NCBI RefSeq assembly: GCF_030684185.1
Contig: NZ_JAUXOY010000014.1
Location: 590,001 to 654,000, forward strand
Direction of reading: 5' to 3'
Source: Methylotenera sp.
Lineage (GTDB): Bacteria > Pseudomonadota > Gammaproteobacteria > Burkholderiales > Methylophilaceae
Length of the DNA: 64,000 nucleotides
How positions within the stretch are numbered: the stretch's first letter is position 1; each line of letters begins with the position of its first letter. A model generated the notes under the pieces. That model was not told the origin of the DNA. It did no database searches and saw only the letters and a list, made by a program, of their open reading frames with translations. Below are positions 35,972 to 43,989 of the stretch, piece after piece. Position numbers and translations under genes: made by a program.

Positions 35972-37660
35972 TTATTCCGTAGCATAAGTTGGTAATTGCA
36001 GTCGAAACTCTGCGCCACCTAAAGAGCTTTGGTGAACGCTAATATTGCCATGATTTGCAATTACAATTTGTTTAACAATAGCTAAACCTAAGCCTATACC
36101 ACCCCTACGTTTAGTAAAAAATGGCTCGAATATTTGACTACGCAGTTCAACTGGAATACCGGGGCCGTTGTCGGCAACTACGACTAATACTTGATCAATC
36201 GTGCTCGTAACCTTCAGTATAATATTGCCACCGTCCGGTAATACTTGAATAGCATTGAGCAGTAAATTTAATAAAACCTGCGTAATCTGTTCTGTGTCAC
36301 ATAGCGCGACTGGATTTTCGCCGGTCTCACAAATCAGCGCTATATGTTTGTTCTCAGCTTGCGTGCGGAGCATCGCAACACATTGCTCTGCAAGTTCTGC
36401 AACATTGGTTTGTTTGAATTCTGGCAGTCGTGGTCGGGCCGAGTCAATGAGTGCTGATACTAGCTTATTTAAACGCTCGGTTTCGCTAATAATGAATCCG
36501 CAGACTTCACGACCCTCTTCGCTAATTTCAGGTTCACGTAACAACACTTGTGCTGAGGAGCGCAAAATTCCCAGAGGCGTACGTACTTCGTGGCTCATTG
36601 CCGCTGCCATTTCACCCACAACTGCCAGTTTTGCAGCACGGGTCAGATTTTCTTTGGAGCGCTCAAGGTCACTAATCATTTTACTGAATGCGCTTGAAAG
36701 CGCAGTGATTTCTAAAGGCTCTATGAAACTTCCATTGCTTGGAGGTAGTGCATTACTTGGCTCACGAATAAAATTATTTGCAAAAGCGGTGAGTTTTACC
36801 AATGGTTTGGTTAATGCCGTGGCTACAGGAACCGCGATTAAACTTGCCAGTACGATAGTCGCAATCAATAAGCCAATGAAAATATAGGCCATTTGCCGAA
36901 TAGGTGCTAATGCGTCTAAACGATATTGTGCAATGACTACATGCCAGGCAAATCCGTTATAACCTTGGTAACCTTTGGATTTGGAAGTTGTCGAAATTTT
37001 TTCTTTGGACTGTATGTCAGACCAGCGCTTAGTCATTGATAATACAGTGTTATTGCTATCTAGTAATGCGGCACCGCTTCTTCCTGTAACTGCGCTTTCT
37101 AAAATATTGCTAATTTGTTTCCAATTAAAAACAGTGACTAATGTACCAAGTTTATTACCCTCAAAAGCATCTTTAATCTCAGCTGAAATCAGTAGTTGTG
37201 CATTCTCAATCGGTGCAATACGCACATCATTTCCCTGAATTTTTGTACTTAGCCAATCGCTGACAGTCGATTGTTGTTTACCAATGTTTTCTGCATTACT
37301 GGAGGCAATGACAATGCCCTTGTTATCAACCACATAAAGCTCATGATAAATATCATGGTAGCTGTATTTTGAGTCACTCAAAAACTTGGATAGTCGTTTG
37401 TCGACATCGCCAATTCTTATATCCTGCATGATTTCCAGCTGGCTCCAGGACGCTGTGTTATGCAAACGTTCGAACATGATACGGTCAATTTCATCTACGG
37501 TGGCTGTCGCCCGTGTTTGGGTGTCATGATCAATTTCGGTTTTTAATGCACTACGTGCTTCAAAAAAAGCCATGCCTGTTACCAGTATGGTTGGTAGCAA
37601 ACCTACTAGCAAAAATGCACCTAGTAATATAAAGCGTATTGGTAAGGCTTTTCGTAACAT
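35972..37660 (-). CDS. Membrane sensor histidine kinase with periplasmic Cache-type domain
   Basis: Sensor kinase of 562 residues. There are two transmembrane helices (about 10-30 and 262-285) enclosing a periplasmic domain of about 230 residues that looks like a double Cache ligand-binding domain (YHDIYHELYVVDNKGIVIASS and RSGAALLDSNNTVLS). Then come a HAMP-like linker, a HisKA box AAAMSHEVRTPLGILRSS with the phospho-histidine, and an HATPase domain with N, G1 (VVADNGPGIP) and G2 (RRGGIGLGLAIVKQ) boxes. It is the first gene of the pair with the NtrC-type regulator and is divergent from the outer-membrane barrel gene. The signal is unknown. Confidence 0.93.
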   Translation of the reverse strand: MLRKALPIRFILLGAFLLVGLLPTILVTGMAFFEARSALKTEIDHDTQTRATATVDEIDRIMFERLHNTASWSQLEIMQDIRIGDVDKRLSKFLSDSKYSYHDIYHELYVVDNKGIVIASSNAENIGKQQSTVSDWLSTKIQGNDVRIAPIENAQLLISAEIKDAFEGNKLGTLVTVFNWKQISNILESAVTGRSGAALLDSNNTVLSMTKRWSDIQSKEKISTTSKSKGYQGYNGFAWHVVIAQYRLDALAPIRQMAYIFIGLLIATIVLASLIAVPVATALTKPLVKLTAFANNFIREPSNALPPSNGSFIEPLEITALSSAFSKMISDLERSKENLTRAAKLAVVGEMAAAMSHEVRTPLGILRSSAQVLLREPEISEEGREVCGFIISETERLNKLVSALIDSARPRLPEFKQTNVAELAEQCVAMLRTQAENKHIALICETGENPVALCDTEQITQVLLNLLLNAIQVLPDGGNIILKVTSTIDQVLVVVADNGPGIPVELRSQIFEPFFTKRRGGIGLGLAIVKQIVIANHGNISVHQSSLGGAEFRLQLPTYATE

Positions 37661-37788
37661 CTGGTTTAATGCGAGAATGAAAGCATGGTAGGTTGCAATA
37701 AAATGTATGCCAAAGTAATTTATACCAAATAATTAATTGAGTAAATTGGAATGATATACCGATGTTAGCTTTTAGAGATGGAGAAGTT

Positions 37789-38781
37789 ATGCGTAAATCA
37801 CTGCTATTTTTTATCAGTTTGATAATCGTTTTAGCCGTTGGTCATGCTAAGGCGGCTGAACCCATTGATTCATCAATATGGGATAATTTTAATCTAGGTG
37901 GTTATTCAAGTGCAGGCGTTAATGTTCACCCTGGAGGAAAAGCTGATGGTGCAGTGAATGAAATTAGCCTGATAGTTAGCTGGGAAAATAGCAGCCGTTT
38001 TCGTTTTTTCACTGAACTTGAGTTGGAGCGGCCGCTAAGTTTTAATGATGACCATACCGTTGTTGGAAAAAATTTTTATTTCGATTTAGAGCGACTATAT
38101 GTGGACTACAACTTATCCGAAAAGGCTAACCTTCGCGCCGGGCGATTCTTAAACCCAACAGGCCGCTGGAATCTACTTCATGCAGCACCCCTTGTTTGGA
38201 CATCTTCGCGCCCGCTAGCCACTAGTCGGCTATTTCCATTATTTAGCAATGGCTTGATGTTTTACGGAGCGGTGCCGTTAACTGGTAATGCACTTGAGTA
38301 CAGTGTATTTGCCGAGGTGTTAAAAGATCAAGATAATGATAAAGGAGAAATTCCTTTTGAAGATACCAAAGGTGTTCGCCTCAACCTTTCCGGAAAAGTA
38401 AATTGGGGAATTTCTCTAATGGAGTTCAGCGAGAAAATTCCGAGTAACGTTAAATTTCATATGGTGGGCTTAGATTTCTTAGTTAAGCATGAAGACTGGG
38501 AATTTAGTGGAGAGGCTTTTCAGCGTTATAGCAATAAAGATAATGATGGCGGCAATGGTGTCTATTTGCAGGGAATTGCGCCACTTGGTAATCGGTGGTT
38601 TGCTGTTGCGCGGGTAGAAAGTTTCAAGCATCCTGTTGAAGGTTCGAGTGAGCGCTGGCTGTTAGGCACTGCATGGCGTATGACACCTAGCAGAATACTT
38701 AAGATAGAGTATGTGGCTGGCGATGAAGAACGAGCGGAATCGCCTAAGGGCTTGCTAGCTTCGTTTGCCATTTTATTTTAA
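37789..38781 (+). CDS. Outer-membrane beta-barrel protein, porin-like
   Basis: Exported protein of 330 residues with a signal peptide (residues 1-22, ending GHAKAAE). It has alternating amphipathic strands with aromatic girdles (RFRFFTELELERPLSF, LYVDYNLSEKANLRAGRFL, FAVARVESFKHPV) and a terminal phenylalanine (FAILF), as needed for barrel assembly. It resembles porin-like proteins that hold an RAGRFLNPTGRWN segment; the exact family is not certain. Start ATG at 37789 has GGAGAAG just upstream; an ATG at 37762 in the same frame has none. It is transcribed with the PBP-like gene 7 nt downstream. Substrate unknown. Confidence 0.75.
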   Translation: MRKSLLFFISLIIVLAVGHAKAAEPIDSSIWDNFNLGGYSSAGVNVHPGGKADGAVNEISLIVSWENSSRFRFFTELELERPLSFNDDHTVVGKNFYFDLERLYVDYNLSEKANLRAGRFLNPTGRWNLLHAAPLVWTSSRPLATSRLFPLFSNGLMFYGAVPLTGNALEYSVFAEVLKDQDNDKGEIPFEDTKGVRLNLSGKVNWGISLMEFSEKIPSNVKFHMVGLDFLVKHEDWEFSGEAFQRYSNKDNDGGNGVYLQGIAPLGNRWFAVARVESFKHPVEGSSERWLLGTAWRMTPSRILKIEYVAGDEERAESPKGLLASFAILF

Positions 38782-38788
38782 TGCGTAA

Positions 38789-39277
38789 ATGATGCTGATG
38801 CACAAGTTCCCATTTCTAAAATTGTTTGCGACTCTGTTGCTATGTGGCTTTGTAGTTAAAGCCAATGCAGATGTGATTGCGGTGATTGTGCCGCATAACC
38901 AAACTATTCATCAGATAGGCAGTAGCGAGCTTTCGTTGATATTTTGGCGTAAAAAATTATATTGGGCGGATGGAAAGCGCATACAGACTTTGAATTACGC
39001 CTCAAACAACTCAATCAGGATTCAGTTTTCACTCGCTATTTTAAAAAGTATGCCAGAAACACAAGCTGATTATTGGAACGGATTATATTTCCATGGCATT
39101 TCACCACCTTACGTCGTGAGCTCTCAAGAGGCTATGCTTAGATTTGTGGCAGATTCACCTGGTGGTATAGGATATATCGATGCTTGCAAGCTTGATGATC
39201 GAGTTAAGCCGATTGCTTGGATTAGCGCTGGTCGCAATCTATTAAGCAGCGCTCCGGAATTGAACTGTCCTGAATAG
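38789..39277 (+). CDS. PstS/PBP-like periplasmic substrate-binding domain protein
   Basis: Small exported protein of 162 residues with a signal peptide (about 1-27, ending KANA). The mature part has the PBP-like pattern of short phosphate-binding-protein relatives: HQIGSSELSLIFWRKKLYW ADGKRI (strand-helix-strand), a region with a central ADYWNGLYFHG helix and a terminal FVADSPGGIGYIDA. The last segment matches the PstS-type GxIGY motif. It is too short for a full two-lobed phosphate receptor. Proteins like this often lie next to a two-component system and a porin-like protein, as here, which hints at sensing or anion uptake. That is an inference. Confidence 0.75.
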   Translation: MMLMHKFPFLKLFATLLLCGFVVKANADVIAVIVPHNQTIHQIGSSELSLIFWRKKLYWADGKRIQTLNYASNNSIRIQFSLAILKSMPETQADYWNGLYFHGISPPYVVSSQEAMLRFVADSPGGIGYIDACKLDDRVKPIAWISAGRNLLSSAPELNCPE

Positions 39278-39361
39278 GTGTGACTGTATTTATTAAGAAG
39301 TAATTTAATGAAAAGCACTTGAAAACCCTACGAAATTTGCAGGGTGGACACGCGATTTTCA

Positions 39362-39384
39362 CTGCAAGTCTACAAAAATTGCAG
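39362..39384 (+). promoter_or_regulatory. Candidate upstream activator site for the NtrC-type regulator
   Basis: Inverted hexamers CTGCAA (39362-39367) and TTGCAG (39379-39384) separated by 11 nt, with a further TTGCAG copy at 39337-39342, 42 nt (about four helical turns) before the last. It lies about 100-125 nt upstream of the -24/-12 promoter, the usual place for enhancer sites. The regulator's true sequence preference is unknown, so this is speculative. Confidence 0.4.
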
Positions 39385-39484
39385 CTTTTAGTAAGTTATA
39401 ACGCAATACTAATCTATGTGAAAAATATATTAACATGATGATTTTTAATGGTTTATCTTTAAAATTATCAATTAATCCCTTAGG

Positions 39485-39500
39485 TGGCATACTCCTTGCA
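39485..39500 (+). promoter_or_regulatory. Sigma-54 (-24/-12) promoter
   Basis: TGGCATACTCCTTGCA matches the consensus TGGCAYR-N4-TTGCW at every fixed position and has exact GG/GC spacing. It ends 31 nt upstream of the ATG at 39532, leaving room for a start site near 39511 and the AAAGGAG ribosome site at 39519-39525. It controls the operon 39532-43224, and perhaps beyond. Confidence 0.88.
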
Positions 39501-39531
39501 GCTATTTAAAGCATTCGTAAAGGAGTGTTTT

Positions 39532-40176
39532 ATGTTGTATGCACAACAATTAAATGATTTAACTATCCCAATGGATACGGCAACTGCGGGCTGTAAAAGT
39601 GCCGCTATTCATTTGCATGGTTCGCAACCTGTAGTAACCGCAATTTCAGGGCTAAACGCGCCAGACAGAGCAGAGTTGGAAGATTTTGTGCGCACTATAT
39701 TCAGGCGTGCGCACAAGGCAGAAATCAGTCACTTCATGCCTAAACTATTAAGTGTTCGTGATGCTAAAGGTAATTTGCTGGCAGTTTGCGGGTTGCGACA
39801 CGCCGATCAGGAAAAATTGTTTTTAGAGACTTATTTAGATGCCCCGATTGAAGCGCTTTTGTCACAGCACAATCATACTGCAATTGATCGCGAGTCCGTT
39901 TTAGAGGTGGGGAATTTAGCAGTTGCGGACCCTGTAAATGTACGAAGCTTACTTGCCAGCATAAGTCTGTATTTACATAGCACACATTCAGAATGGGCCG
40001 TATTTACCGGAATATCAGTGTTACGCAACTCCTTAATTAAGCTCAATATGTCTTTGCAATTATTGGGTGAAGCCAATATTCATCGTATTCCAGAGCAAGA
40101 GCGCGCGGCTTGGGGGACTTATTACAACGAACGTCCGCAAGTGGTGGCCATCCGCCGTATGCAGCCTACTTTATAA
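39532..40176 (+). CDS. Thermostable-hemolysin-family protein (GNAT-like fold)
   Basis: Cytoplasmic protein of 214 residues matching the family called thermostable hemolysin (T_hemolysin). Conserved parts are FVRTIFRRAHKAEISHFMPKLLSV, GNLLAVCGLRHADQEKLFLETYLD, VLEVGNLAVADPVNVRSLL, WAVFTGISVLRNSL and WGTYYNERPQVVA. The name comes from one Vibrio toxin, but the sequence layout (an ELGNLAV-like acyl-CoA strand and RxxL helices) resembles GNAT or acyl-homoserine-lactone-synthase-like acyltransferases; that is my reading. No signal peptide is visible. It is the first gene of a sigma-54-driven operon with an AMP-ligase, a metal oxidase and an SDR. The ATG at 39532 with AAAGGAG is preferred over in-frame sites upstream. 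Confidence 0.83.
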   Translation: MLYAQQLNDLTIPMDTATAGCKSAAIHLHGSQPVVTAISGLNAPDRAELEDFVRTIFRRAHKAEISHFMPKLLSVRDAKGNLLAVCGLRHADQEKLFLETYLDAPIEALLSQHNHTAIDRESVLEVGNLAVADPVNVRSLLASISLYLHSTHSEWAVFTGISVLRNSLIKLNMSLQLLGEANIHRIPEQERAAWGTYYNERPQVVAIRRMQPTL

Positions 40177-40191
40177 ATAGGTTTCAATATC

Positions 40192-41724
40192 TTGAATTCT
40201 CAATATCAATCCACTCTGACTGCGATAGCGCAGTTTGCTGCAGAGTCTCCCAATAAAATTGCTTTACAAGGCAGGGCAACAGAAACCTTAACGTATGCGG
40301 ACTTGGTAGTTTCAATAGAATTGACGAGATATAGGCTAAATCGTGCTAATGCAAATGTATTAGGCATTGCGATGGATAATTCCCCAGCATGGGCAATCGT
40401 TGATTTAGCCGCTATGCAATTAAATTTACCAGTTGTTCCGCTGCCTTATTTCTTTTCTGCAGAACAGACCGCTCATGCAATTGATGACGCAGGCATCAAT
40501 GTAGTATTGAGTGACCAGCCTATTTTATTTAAGCAAATGCTCGATTTGTACGGGAAAAAAATATTGCAGGAAAAGCAATATTTGATAGGGGACAAGGTAC
40601 TTACAGAACTTATTCTTGATTCAGAAAAGGTAAGTGAACTTCCAGCAGGAACGGCTAAAATCACTTACACATCAGGCACAACCGGTAAGCCAAAAGGTGT
40701 GTGTTTAGATGCGGCTGCATTGAACCGGGTATCACACTCATTATTAGAAGTGACTAAGGCACGGCCAACAGATCGGCACTTAAATATATTGCCGCTATCT
40801 ACCTTGCTGGAAAATATTGCTGGCTTGTATGTACCGCTTTTGGCGGGGGCAACAGCCATTTTAATGCCATCCTCACAGGTGGGGTTAACTGGTGCAACGG
40901 GCTTGAATGTTGCAACTATGATGGAAGCATTAAACGCTTCAAAAGCTACAACAACAGTGCTGACTCCAGAGCTGCTTGCCGCGTTGGTAACAGCGATAGA
41001 ATCCGGCTATTCAAAACCGCCTTATTTAAGGTTTGTTGCCGTTGGTGGCGCTTCCGTGTCTCCCCAGTTACTTAATCGGGCAGCCGCGCTTGGTTTACCA
41101 GTTTATGAAGGATATGGTTTATCCGAGTGCGCATCTGTAGTTGCGCTTAATCCCCCGTACAGCAACAAAATAGGCAGTGTAGGAAAGACATTGCCACATG
41201 TCGCCATTAAATTTTCCGGTGATGGTGAGATTCTGGTTAAAGGCGCTAGTCTGCTTGGCTACACTGGAGATACAAATAATGAACAGTGCGCCGAATATTT
41301 CCCTACAGGTGACATAGGTCATTTTGATGATGACGGGTATTTGTATATTACGGCCCGTAAAAAGAACCAGTTTATTACCTCGTTCGGCCGAAATGTCGCT
41401 CCAGAATGGGTGGAGCGGGAGCTAACGATGTCACCCTTCATTGCGCAGGCCGCTGTATTCGGTGAGGCCAGGCCGTGGAATGTGGCGATTATCGTGCCTG
41501 CAAAAAATGCAATCCCAGCAGAAGTGGATATGAGTATCGCAGAAATTAACCAATCATTACCTGATTACGCGCGTGTCAGTCAGTGGATATTGGCCGAAGC
41601 GCCATTTTCACCGCAGAACAATCAACTTACCAGTAATGGCCGCATACGCCGAATTACCATTTGGCAGCAATATCAACAAAAAATTGATGAAAAATATAAG
41701 GAACAAAGTTATGCCGTTTTATGA
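40192..41724 (+). CDS. AMP-forming acyl-CoA synthetase / adenylate ligase with altered catalytic lysine
   Basis: ANL-superfamily enzyme of 510 residues. The P-loop motif TYTSGTTGKPKG is at 158-169, with GYGLSECASVVALNPP (A5), YFPTGDIGHFDDDGYLYI (A7) and RKKNQFITSFGRNVAPEWVE (A8). The usual C-terminal catalytic lysine (A10, NGK) is replaced by arginine (N482-G483-R484), so the adenylation half-reaction may be weak or the enzyme specialised. No carrier-protein domain is fused. The first start is TTG at 40192 (the next ATG lies inside the fold), 15 nt after the hemolysin-family gene. It overlaps the next gene by 14 nt. Substrate unknown, perhaps a fatty or other carboxylic acid. Confidence 0.87.
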   Translation: MNSQYQSTLTAIAQFAAESPNKIALQGRATETLTYADLVVSIELTRYRLNRANANVLGIAMDNSPAWAIVDLAAMQLNLPVVPLPYFFSAEQTAHAIDDAGINVVLSDQPILFKQMLDLYGKKILQEKQYLIGDKVLTELILDSEKVSELPAGTAKITYTSGTTGKPKGVCLDAAALNRVSHSLLEVTKARPTDRHLNILPLSTLLENIAGLYVPLLAGATAILMPSSQVGLTGATGLNVATMMEALNASKATTTVLTPELLAALVTAIESGYSKPPYLRFVAVGGASVSPQLLNRAAALGLPVYEGYGLSECASVVALNPPYSNKIGSVGKTLPHVAIKFSGDGEILVKGASLLGYTGDTNNEQCAEYFPTGDIGHFDDDGYLYITARKKNQFITSFGRNVAPEWVERELTMSPFIAQAAVFGEARPWNVAIIVPAKNAIPAEVDMSIAEINQSLPDYARVSQWILAEAPFSPQNNQLTSNGRIRRITIWQQYQQKIDEKYKEQSYAVL

Positions 41725-42424
41725 AACATTATTAAGCGAGACAGAAAAAGAGCGAGAGGCATTATTTAACTTGCCCTTGATAAAGGCAGGGGCGGCCGGT
41801 CAAGTAAAACTTCCTGCCTATGTAGCATTTTTAACCGAAGCTTATCACCATGTAAAACATACTATTCCGCTTCTTATGCTGTGTGGATCAAAACTGCCGG
41901 AACATTATGAATGGCTGCGTGAGGCTGTTGCAGAATATATTGAAGAAGAATTAGGTCATCAGGAGTGGATACTGAACGATATTAACGCATGTGGCACAGA
42001 TGCCGAGACAGTGCGTCATGGTCAGCCTGGCCTCTCGACGGAAATCATGGTGGCTTACGCCTATGACATGATAAATCGCGTCAATCCGATTGGGTTTTTT
42101 GGCATGGTATTGGTGCTTGAAGGCACTAGCGTAGCGCTGGCGACGCAAGCAGGGGCTTCATTGCAAAGTAGCCTCGGCCTGCCTAATAAAGCTTTTAGTT
42201 ATTTAACTTCACACGGGGCTTTAGATGTTGGCCACACCGAATTTTATGCTGGGCTGGTTAATAAGATTGAAGATAAAAAAGAACGTGCTTTACTGATTCG
42301 TAGTGCTAAAAACTTTTACAAACTATACGGAGATATTTTTCGTGAGTTGGGTAACCGTTTTATACCAGAACACTTTATTTCATCTAACCTGATTCCATCT
42401 AACTCGCAGCAGGTTGCGGTATGA
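41711..42424 (+). CDS. Heme-oxygenase-like diiron oxidase (TenA/PqqC/CADD-like)
   Basis: All-alpha protein of 237 residues of the iron-containing redox enzyme group (heme-oxygenase fold, TenA_2/PqqC-like). Candidate metal ligands: E80-x2-H83 (EELGHQE), E137 (LVLEGTS), and H168-x3-D172-x2-H175 (HGALDVGH). This matches the E/H...E...HxxxDxxH pattern of HDO enzymes such as UndA, CADD and SznF; an E43-x6-H50 pair in helix 2 is also present. Known HDO enzymes do oxidative decarboxylation, C-C cleavage or N-oxygenation. The ATG at 41711 (AAGGAAC upstream) overlaps the ligase stop, and its own stop overlaps the SDR start (ATGA), so the three are translationally coupled. Confidence 0.85.
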   Translation: MPFYETLLSETEKEREALFNLPLIKAGAAGQVKLPAYVAFLTEAYHHVKHTIPLLMLCGSKLPEHYEWLREAVAEYIEEELGHQEWILNDINACGTDAETVRHGQPGLSTEIMVAYAYDMINRVNPIGFFGMVLVLEGTSVALATQAGASLQSSLGLPNKAFSYLTSHGALDVGHTEFYAGLVNKIEDKKERALLIRSAKNFYKLYGDIFRELGNRFIPEHFISSNLIPSNSQQVAV

Positions 42425-43224
42425 ATCTGAATGGTAAACGTATTCTATTAACAGGCGCTGCAGGCGGTATAGGCCAGCCTTTGGCTTTTGCGCTATCTAA
42501 CAAGGGAGCTAAGTTAGCCTTAGTCGATAGGGATGAAGCACGCATTAATGCATTATGCGAGAAGATCAATCAATTAGGCGGGACTGCAGTCGCCATCGTC
42601 AATGATTTTCAGGCGAATGAAGCCGCGCAGACCGTAGTGGATGCAGCAATAAGTCTTTTAGGTGGTATTGATATATTAATCAATAGCGCGGGCATTCTTG
42701 ATTTTACTTTGTTTCAGGAACAGGACATGGCCCGTATTGCACAAATGATGCATATCAATGCCATCGTGCCTATCCAGCTCACGCGCGCTTTATTACCTGG
42801 TTTATTAGCACAGAATGGCGGGCAAATCGTGAATATAGGCTCTATTTTTGGCTCAATAGGTTTTCCGCATTATGCGACTTATAGCGCTAGTAAATATGCA
42901 GTGCATGGTTTTTCGCAAGCGCTAAGGCGTGAACTGGTTGATAGCGACATCACCGTGACCTACATCGCGCCCCGCGCGATTAAAACAGCCATGAACGACC
43001 AAGTAGCGGCAAAAATGCTGGCAGCAACCAACACTGCCATGGATGAGCCGCGTGTAATTGTTGCAGAAATCATCAAAGCCATGGAGGCTGATAAACATGA
43101 ACACTATATTGGTCAGCCAGAATCATTCTTTGCCTGGCTCAATGGCTTTTTGCCTGGCGCAGTCAATATGGGTTTAAAGAAACAAGCAAGAATAGCACGG
43201 CAATTTATTGCTGGTAGAAGTTAA
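42421..43224 (+). CDS. Short-chain dehydrogenase/reductase
   Basis: Classical SDR of 267 residues. The NAD(P) motif is LTGAAGGIGQPLA (TGxxxGIG, residues 11-18), followed by VDRDEARINAL. The NNAG-type motif reads NSAG. The catalytic triad is S-Y-K in GSIFGSIGFPHYATYSASKYAVHGFSQALRREL (S near 142, Y155, K159 by position). It probably prefers NAD(H), as D39 follows the second strand. It ends the operon of translationally coupled genes. The likely role is oxidation or reduction of a carbonyl or alcohol in the product; the substrate is unknown. Confidence 0.9.
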   Translation: MNLNGKRILLTGAAGGIGQPLAFALSNKGAKLALVDRDEARINALCEKINQLGGTAVAIVNDFQANEAAQTVVDAAISLLGGIDILINSAGILDFTLFQEQDMARIAQMMHINAIVPIQLTRALLPGLLAQNGGQIVNIGSIFGSIGFPHYATYSASKYAVHGFSQALRRELVDSDITVTYIAPRAIKTAMNDQVAAKMLAATNTAMDEPRVIVAEIIKAMEADKHEHYIGQPESFFAWLNGFLPGAVNMGLKKQARIARQFIAGRS

Positions 43225-43293
43225 GTGCCAGCAAAAATTAAGCTGGAACTATTGCGTTAAGCGTTATCCATTTAGAGATTAAGGAAAAATTAA

Positions 43294-43935
43294 ATGAAAA
43301 ACATGATGTTATTACTAAGTTTTATTGCACTTTCAACCTCAGCATTTGCTGATGAAAAATTAGATTCAGAGATTGCCCAGATACAACACGAATGGGCAAA
43401 AGCTAATTACCAAACCCCAAAAGATGCGCAAGAAGATGCTTTTAAAGTTTTAACTGAACAAGCACATCAATTAACAGTCAACAGTGAAAATGCACCAGAA
43501 GCCATGATATGGGAGGGTATTTCATATAGTGGCTATGCAAAAGCCAAAGGTGGTATTAGCGCTTTAAAGTACGCTGAAAAGGCACGTGATTTACTACTGG
43601 CAGCAGAAAAAGCCAACCCAAATGTACTGCAAGGTTCAGCCTATACCAGTCTAGGTTCTTTATATTACAAAGTGCCCGGTTGGCCTATCGGTTTTGGTGA
43701 CAAGAAAAAAGCGCGCGCTTACTTAGAAAAAGCTTTGCAAGTTAACCCTGCTGGCATAGACCCAAATTACTTTTATGCAGACTTTTTAAATGAACAAGGT
43801 AATTACGTTAAAGCTGTGGAGCATTATAAAAAGGCGTTAGTAGCACCTGCCCGTGCTGGACGTGAGGATGCAGATGCTGGCCGTAGAAAAGAAGTTGAAG
43901 AAGGTTTAAAAGCAGCGGAGAAAAAAATCAAGTAA
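43294..43935 (+). CDS. Periplasmic TPR-repeat protein
   Basis: Exported protein of 213 residues with a signal peptide (1-19, ending AFA). Helical TPR-like repeats include AMIWEGISYSGYAKAKGG, ALKYAEKARDLLLAAEKANP, a YYKVPGWPIGFGDKKKARAYLEKAL segment and NYFYADFLNEQGNYVKAVEHYKKAL. The GWPIGFGD loop is conserved in a proteobacterial group of unknown function. It lies 69 nt after the SDR gene, so a link to that operon is possible but not shown. The region after it forms a hairpin. Confidence 0.8.
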   Translation: MKNMMLLLSFIALSTSAFADEKLDSEIAQIQHEWAKANYQTPKDAQEDAFKVLTEQAHQLTVNSENAPEAMIWEGISYSGYAKAKGGISALKYAEKARDLLLAAEKANPNVLQGSAYTSLGSLYYKVPGWPIGFGDKKKARAYLEKALQVNPAGIDPNYFYADFLNEQGNYVKAVEHYKKALVAPARAGREDADAGRRKEVEEGLKAAEKKIK

Positions 43936-43989
43936 AACGTGTAAGTCACAAGTCACTCAGAAAACGTAATTTCTGGGGATATTCCTGCT

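Noticed and set aside
36255-36887. 210-codon frame antisense to the sensor kinase gene
   Set aside because: A shadow of the kinase domain coding region with serine/arginine-rich, non-protein-like composition.
37685-37702. TGG...TTGCA on the plus strand before the porin-like gene
   Set aside because: The spacing is too short for a -24/-12 promoter.
37680-37740. Sigma-54-like TGGCATA and TTGCA on the minus strand upstream of the sensor kinase
   Set aside because: The spacer is 7 nt instead of 4, which breaks the strict GG/GC distance of sigma-54 promoters.
39484-39531. Upstream in-frame extension of the hemolysin-family gene
   Set aside because: It would start inside the sigma-54 promoter, before the expected transcript start; the ATG at 39532 with AAAGGAG is better.
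39532-40176. True secreted pore-forming hemolysin
   Set aside because: No signal peptide or membrane-active segment; operon context and fold features argue for a cytoplasmic acyltransferase-like role.
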